Below the pieces are notes generated by a model. It saw only the letters and a list, made by a program, of their open reading frames with translations, was not told the origin of the DNA and made no database searches. A program made the translations under genes and the position numbers. Positions 60,402-64,000 of a DNA stretch of 64,000 nt are shown piece by piece (position 1 is the first letter of the stretch; each line of letters opens with the position of its first letter). Source of the DNA: an uncultured Sphingobacteriales bacterium (lineage in GTDB: Bacteria; Bacteroidota; Bacteroidia; Chitinophagales; Chitinophagaceae); the NCBI GenBank assembly GCA_937991535.1, contig CALKHN010000051.1, positions 124,001 to 188,000 on the forward strand. The letters run 5' to 3'.

Positions 60402-62332
60402 TCTGGCGTAAAAAAAATAAAAAGACAAAGGAAAGCTGGATTACGGAAGAAGAACGGCTTTCCGTTATTGAAAAATCCAGCAAGCAGGTATCAAGGGGCG
60501 TTTTCTTTGCTACAGTTATCATCATTACCTCTTTTCTTCCGGTGTTTTTGCTTACCGGGCAGGAAGGAAAATATTTTCATCCGGTAGCTTATACCAAAAC
60601 GTTCATTATGATCGTAGATGCCTTGTTGGTAATAACACTGGCGCCCGTGTTGATTTCCTTTTTTATGAAAGGAAAATTCAGGCCGGACAATACCAACCCG
60701 GTGAACCGTTTTTTGGAGAGGATTTATACCCCTATCATTCACTGGGTAATGAAATGGCGTAAGACTACACTTGCTATTAATATACTGGCATTACTCGTTT
60801 CCATTCCGCTGTTAAGAAGTTTGGGAACCGAGTTCATGCCGCCACTGGATGAGCAAAGCGTTTTGTTTATGCCGGTTACATTGCCTGATGTTTCCAATGG
60901 AGAAGCAAAGAGAATATTGCAGGTACAGGACAAGATCATCAAATCCGTTCCTGAGGTAGACAAGGTTTTGGGAAAAGCAGGCAGAGCCAGCACTGCAACA
61001 GATAACTCACCCATCAGCATGATTGAAACCATTATCACGCTGAAGCCACATAAAGAATGGCGGGATGGAATTACCAAAGCCGACATCATTAAAGAACTCG
61101 ATGCCAAGCTTCAAATTCCGGGTGTGGTAAACGGGTGGACGCAACCCATCATCAACCGCATTAACATGCTTTCCACCGGTATCCGAACCGATGTGGGTAT
61201 TAAAGTGTTTGGACAGAACCTTGACAGCATTGCTTCGATTTCCGAACGGGTAAAAACCGCGCTGGAAGGCACTGCCGGCGTAGCCGATTTATATGTTGAA
61301 CCGATTACAGGCGGGAAGTATCTTTCTATTGATGCGCGCCGTGCCGATTTGGGTCGTTATGGTTTGAGTGTAGATGACGTAAACCAAACGGTGGAAACGG
61401 CTTTGGGCGGTGCTCCTGTTGGACAAACCGTAGAGGGGCGCCAGCGATTTACGATTAATGTTCGCTTAGCACAGGATTACAGAAACAGCGTGGAACAGAT
61501 CAAAAGAATACCGCTCCAGTCAGCAGGTTTTGGAGAAGTGCCTTTGAGCGCGGTTGCCGATATAAAATTTGAAGACGGACCACCAATGATCAATTCCGAA
61601 AATGCCCTGTTGCGTGGCGCAGTGTTATTCAATGTGAGAGGCCGTGATTTAGGTAGCACTGTAGAAGAAGCAATGGAAAAATTGAACCAGCGAAAAGGCA
61701 TTCTGCCAGCCGGTTACTTTCTCGAATGGAGCGGACAGTACGAAAACCTGATCAGAGGTCAGCAAACACTCATGTGGATTGCACCCATAGTGCTGCTCAT
61801 TATTTTCTTCTCCCTGTATTTTGCTTTTCACTCTATTCGGGAAGCATTTTTAAGTCTTATAACCGTTCCATTTGCCTTAATAGGTGGTGCTTACCTTATA
61901 TATTTCTGGGGGGTTAATCTTTCCGTAGCGGTAGCCGTTGGTTTTATTGCACTGTTTGGAATTGCGGTTGAAACGGGTATTGTCATGGTGATTTACCTGA
62001 ACGATGCTATGCACCAGCTTATTAAGCTAAAAGGCAACTCAAGGGAGAGCATTACAAAAGCAGATCTGCAGGAGTACGTGATCCATGGTGCGGCAAAAAG
62101 ATTGCGGCCTAAAATCATGACGGTTTGCGTTTCTCTTTTTGGGTTGGTGCCGGTACTGTGGTCAACCGGTGTGGGAACGGACGTCATGAAGCCGGTAGTG
62201 TTACCCATGATTGGCGGTGTGTTTACTTCCGCTGTACATATCCTGCTGGTAACGCCGCTCATCTTTTTAATGGCAAAAGAATATGAATTACGCAAACACG
62301 GAAAACTGGAGGTGTACGATGTTCAACATTAA
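60398..62332 (+). CDS. cusA: CusA/CzcA heavy-metal RND pump, C-terminal half
   Basis: The 644 residues begin MIWRKKNKKTKESWITEEERL and then match CusA helix 5 onward (EKSSKQVSRGVFFATVIIITSFLPVFLL). The second porter domain follows, then helices 7-12 with the relay residues in GIAVETGIVMVIYLND and AKRLRPKIMTVCVSLFGLVP. Met-rich porter residues (NRINMLSTGIRTDVG) fit Cu(I)/Ag(I) export. The frame has a stop (TAA) just upstream of its ATG, and simple single-base changes in the nearby A-run do not fuse the halves. This therefore looks like a real two-gene pump with coupled translation. Confidence 0.9.
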   Translation: MIWRKKNKKTKESWITEEERLSVIEKSSKQVSRGVFFATVIIITSFLPVFLLTGQEGKYFHPVAYTKTFIMIVDALLVITLAPVLISFFMKGKFRPDNTNPVNRFLERIYTPIIHWVMKWRKTTLAINILALLVSIPLLRSLGTEFMPPLDEQSVLFMPVTLPDVSNGEAKRILQVQDKIIKSVPEVDKVLGKAGRASTATDNSPISMIETIITLKPHKEWRDGITKADIIKELDAKLQIPGVVNGWTQPIINRINMLSTGIRTDVGIKVFGQNLDSIASISERVKTALEGTAGVADLYVEPITGGKYLSIDARRADLGRYGLSVDDVNQTVETALGGAPVGQTVEGRQRFTINVRLAQDYRNSVEQIKRIPLQSAGFGEVPLSAVADIKFEDGPPMINSENALLRGAVLFNVRGRDLGSTVEEAMEKLNQRKGILPAGYFLEWSGQYENLIRGQQTLMWIAPIVLLIIFFSLYFAFHSIREAFLSLITVPFALIGGAYLIYFWGVNLSVAVAVGFIALFGIAVETGIVMVIYLNDAMHQLIKLKGNSRESITKADLQEYVIHGAAKRLRPKIMTVCVSLFGLVPVLWSTGVGTDVMKPVVLPMIGGVFTSAVHILLVTPLIFLMAKEYELRKHGKLEVYDVQH

Positions 62333-63569
62333 AAACTATTTCTGCTTAGCCTTACTACTTCCATTCAGCGCAATGGCACAGCAAAAAGAAGTACTAAGCC
62401 TGCCTGAAATCATACAAAAGATAGACAGCAGCAATATTGTACTGAAAACCTATGGTTTGCGGGCAGAAGGTTACAGGTACAGCGCCGATGCTGCCACCGC
62501 CTGGATGCCGCCAATGGTGGGTTTGGGTACGTTTATGATGCCTTATCCATTTCAGAAAACGATGGATGGTAGCGACAAAGGTTCAGTGATGTTGCGGCTG
62601 GAACAGGAAATTCCCAATGCGAAAAAATTGCAGGCAAAGAAGAACTACATTCAATCGCAGGGCAATATTGAAAAGGCCAACCGTGCCGTTACGCTGAATG
62701 ATTTAAAAGCGCAGGCAAAAATGCAGTATTTCAACTGGCTGACAGCAGCGCGGAAAATCAATGTAATTGAAGCCAATGAACGGATATTGGAAACGATGAA
62801 AAAGATTGAAGAAGTGCGGTATCCTTACAATCAATCACAATTAGGTACTGTGTACCGGGCAGAAGCCGAGATACAAAAAAACCGCAACATGCTGCTGGTA
62901 CCGCAGGGCGACATTGCCCAGGCAAAAGCTTATCTCAATTCACTGATGAACCGCCCGGGCAATATTGATTTTGGGATTGATACCACCTTTGAACCTCGTT
63001 TTATTGCAGCGGACGGTTATGACACGGCAAGCCTTGCCACGCAGCGGAAAGACGTGCTGCGCATGAACGAAAGCATTCGCTCTATGCAGCTCAATATCGA
63101 AGCCATGAAGCTGGAAAGAAAGCCCATTTTCAGCATTCAGTATGATCACATGTCACCTCTGTCATCCATGATGCCGCAGGCATTTAGTGTGATGGGTATG
63201 ATGTCCATTCCTATTGCTCCCTGGTCTAAAAAAATGTATCAGTCAGAAATCAAATCCATGCAGTCAAACATCAGTGCCATGGAAAGCGAAAGGACTGCCA
63301 TGCTGCAGGAAACACAGGGCATGTTGTACGGAATGCAGGCACAAATTCAAACCATGCAGCAACGCATCAAATCAATGGAACAAAAAGTGATACCGGCGTT
63401 GCAAAAAACATTAGATGCCAGCTTTCTTAGTTATCAGGAAAACAAGCTGACGCTTACAGTTGTGCTTGATAACTGGGAAGCCCTGAACATGATGCAGCTT
63501 GACGTGCTGGACGAAAGACAAAAATTATTTCAAACGATCGTTGATTATGAAAAAGAATTATTCAGGTAA
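62319..63569 (+). CDS. TolC-family outer-membrane channel, CusC-like
   Basis: Start at the ATG at 62319 (416 residues) with a GGAGG nine bases ahead, one of the few clear ribosome sites in the window. The signal is cut near AMAQ. Long amphipathic helices with repeated Gln/Met (MQSNISAMESERTAMLQETQGML, MQAQIQTMQQRIKSMEQ) form the TolC tunnel pattern (AEAEIQKNRN; FLSYQENKLTLTVVLDNWEAL). Many Met residues (MMPQAFSVMGMMSIP) suit copper or silver transport. It overlaps the pump gene by 14 bases and the adaptor by 23. Confidence 0.87.
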   Translation: MFNIKNYFCLALLLPFSAMAQQKEVLSLPEIIQKIDSSNIVLKTYGLRAEGYRYSADAATAWMPPMVGLGTFMMPYPFQKTMDGSDKGSVMLRLEQEIPNAKKLQAKKNYIQSQGNIEKANRAVTLNDLKAQAKMQYFNWLTAARKINVIEANERILETMKKIEEVRYPYNQSQLGTVYRAEAEIQKNRNMLLVPQGDIAQAKAYLNSLMNRPGNIDFGIDTTFEPRFIAADGYDTASLATQRKDVLRMNESIRSMQLNIEAMKLERKPIFSIQYDHMSPLSSMMPQAFSVMGMMSIPIAPWSKKMYQSEIKSMQSNISAMESERTAMLQETQGMLYGMQAQIQTMQQRIKSMEQKVIPALQKTLDASFLSYQENKLTLTVVLDNWEALNMMQLDVLDERQKLFQTIVDYEKELFR

Positions 63570-64000
63570 ATGGCTCCTGCCGCTGTTGGTTGTGTTGCTG
63601 CTGTTTTCCTGCAAGGAAAAAACGGAAACGGCTGCTACGGAAACCACCCATCAGCACAGTGAGCAGGGAAAATATACCTGCCCCATGCATCCGCAAATCG
63701 TTCAGGACAAGCCGGGCAAATGCCCCATTTGTGGCATGGACTTGGTACCTATGAGCAGTTCCCACGAACTGCACGTTGACAGTAGCTTGTTGCCTTTATT
63801 GAAACCTGTTAACGAGCAGGTGGTTTCTTCCATGCCTGCCATCAAAGCGGAAACGGGTTCACGGATTTTTTCCTTGCCAGTGCAGGGCATTGTTAACTAC
63901 GACCCCAGAAGACAGGAGAGCATTTCCAGTCGTGTTGCCGGAAGGATTGAAAGAATGTATATCAAATACAACTATCAGCCGGTAAGCAAAGGCCAACTTA
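63547..64000 (+). CDS. CusB-like RND adaptor with heavy-metal-binding domain (3' partial)
   Basis: The frame starts at ATG 63547 and is open to the window end (151 residues). MKKNYSGKWLLPLLVVLLLF then SC gives a lipobox, followed by a His-rich linker. The small metal-binding module is YTCPMHPQIVQDKPGKCPIC with GMDLVPM, the CPMHP...CPxCGM motif of Cu/Ag efflux adaptors. The membrane-fusion part begins at GIVNYDPRRQESISSRVAGRIER. It links the CusA-type pump to the channel. The rest lies outside the window. Confidence 0.9.
   Translation, partial: MKKNYSGKWLLPLLVVLLLFSCKEKTETAATETTHQHSEQGKYTCPMHPQIVQDKPGKCPICGMDLVPMSSSHELHVDSSLLPLLKPVNEQVVSSMPAIKAETGSRIFSLPVQGIVNYDPRRQESISSRVAGRIERMYIKYNYQPVSKGQL

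Noticed and set aside
60380..60410. Simple homopolymer sequencing error as the cause of the split pump
   Set aside because: Adding or removing one base in the A-run still meets a stop (TAA) in the new frame, and the second half has its own ATG in an ATGA overlap. More than one error would be needed, though resequencing is still worthwhile.

Overview
The window comes from a member of the Bacteroidota, most likely Chitinophagaceae or a close relative. The evidence is family content: Bacteroidota-type LptE, a DUF4199 protein, DUF5777 beta-barrel, HYC_CC metal protein, a SusC-like TonB receptor, a DHOase-like protein beside a GT2, and many lipoproteins with an SC or GC lipobox. Genes lack clear Shine-Dalgarno sites, and TAnnTTTG boxes typical of the phylum's primary sigma factor lie 10-60 bases before at least ten start codons. 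No ribosomal RNA, CRISPR array, prophage or intact insertion sequence was seen.

Layout. 1-8204: the end of a HEAT-repeat/cytochrome c protein, a small beta-barrel, a Tat-exported phosphocholine-type phospholipase C, a GNAT acetyltransferase, a frameshifted PLDc_N-like small membrane protein and a TPR lipoprotein. 8546-12839: nhaA divergent from a TrpB2-type tryptophan synthase beta chain, a small membrane protein, tRNA-Pro(GGG) and a rearranged tRNA-like remnant. 12926-16864: a catalytically degenerate dihydroorotase-like protein, DUF4199 and two glycosyltransferases. 17103-23091: an eight-gene electron-transfer cluster (YceI lipoprotein, two c-type cytochromes, DUF5777 barrel, small Tat-like protein, multi-cluster Fe-S protein, NrfD-type quinone-site subunit, anchored secreted protein) with no recognisable catalytic subunit. 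This is the best candidate for an undescribed system here. 23207-26242: the four-enzyme GDP-D-glycero-alpha-D-manno-heptose pathway.

26346-35491: a lipoprotein, then miaB, a sigma-54 activator, lptE, an acidic conserved protein and secG in close order, then mltG, a YihY-type protein, rpe and a Crp-family regulator. 35492-38719 is gene-poor apart from rhlE. It holds two copies of a 261-bp repeat 554 bp apart and a roughly 400-bp MITE-like element with a 25-bp inverted repeat and three internal hairpins. 38720-42331: a TonB receptor-like protein and phoH. 42379-49520 (minus strand): a lipoprotein and UbiA-like pair, then an M42 peptidase, a 56-residue membrane protein, a methyltransferase, an alkaline-phosphatase-fold membrane protein and a polytopic membrane protein in near-continuous order. 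49558-56911: a LuxE-like protein, a Gfo/Idh/MocA oxidoreductase, cmk, clpC, a STAS protein and rluD. 57325-64000: a copper/silver resistance block (BNR lipoprotein with a CxCC motif, HYC_CC protein, a CusA pump split into two overlapping genes, a TolC-like channel and the start of a CusB-like adaptor).

Intergenic DNA is unusually patterned: GC-rich hairpins, word-like low-complexity families, an 8-bp tandem repeat and MITE-like inverted repeats occur between otherwise ordinary genes. All functional names rest on motif and family recognition by eye; no database search was possible.
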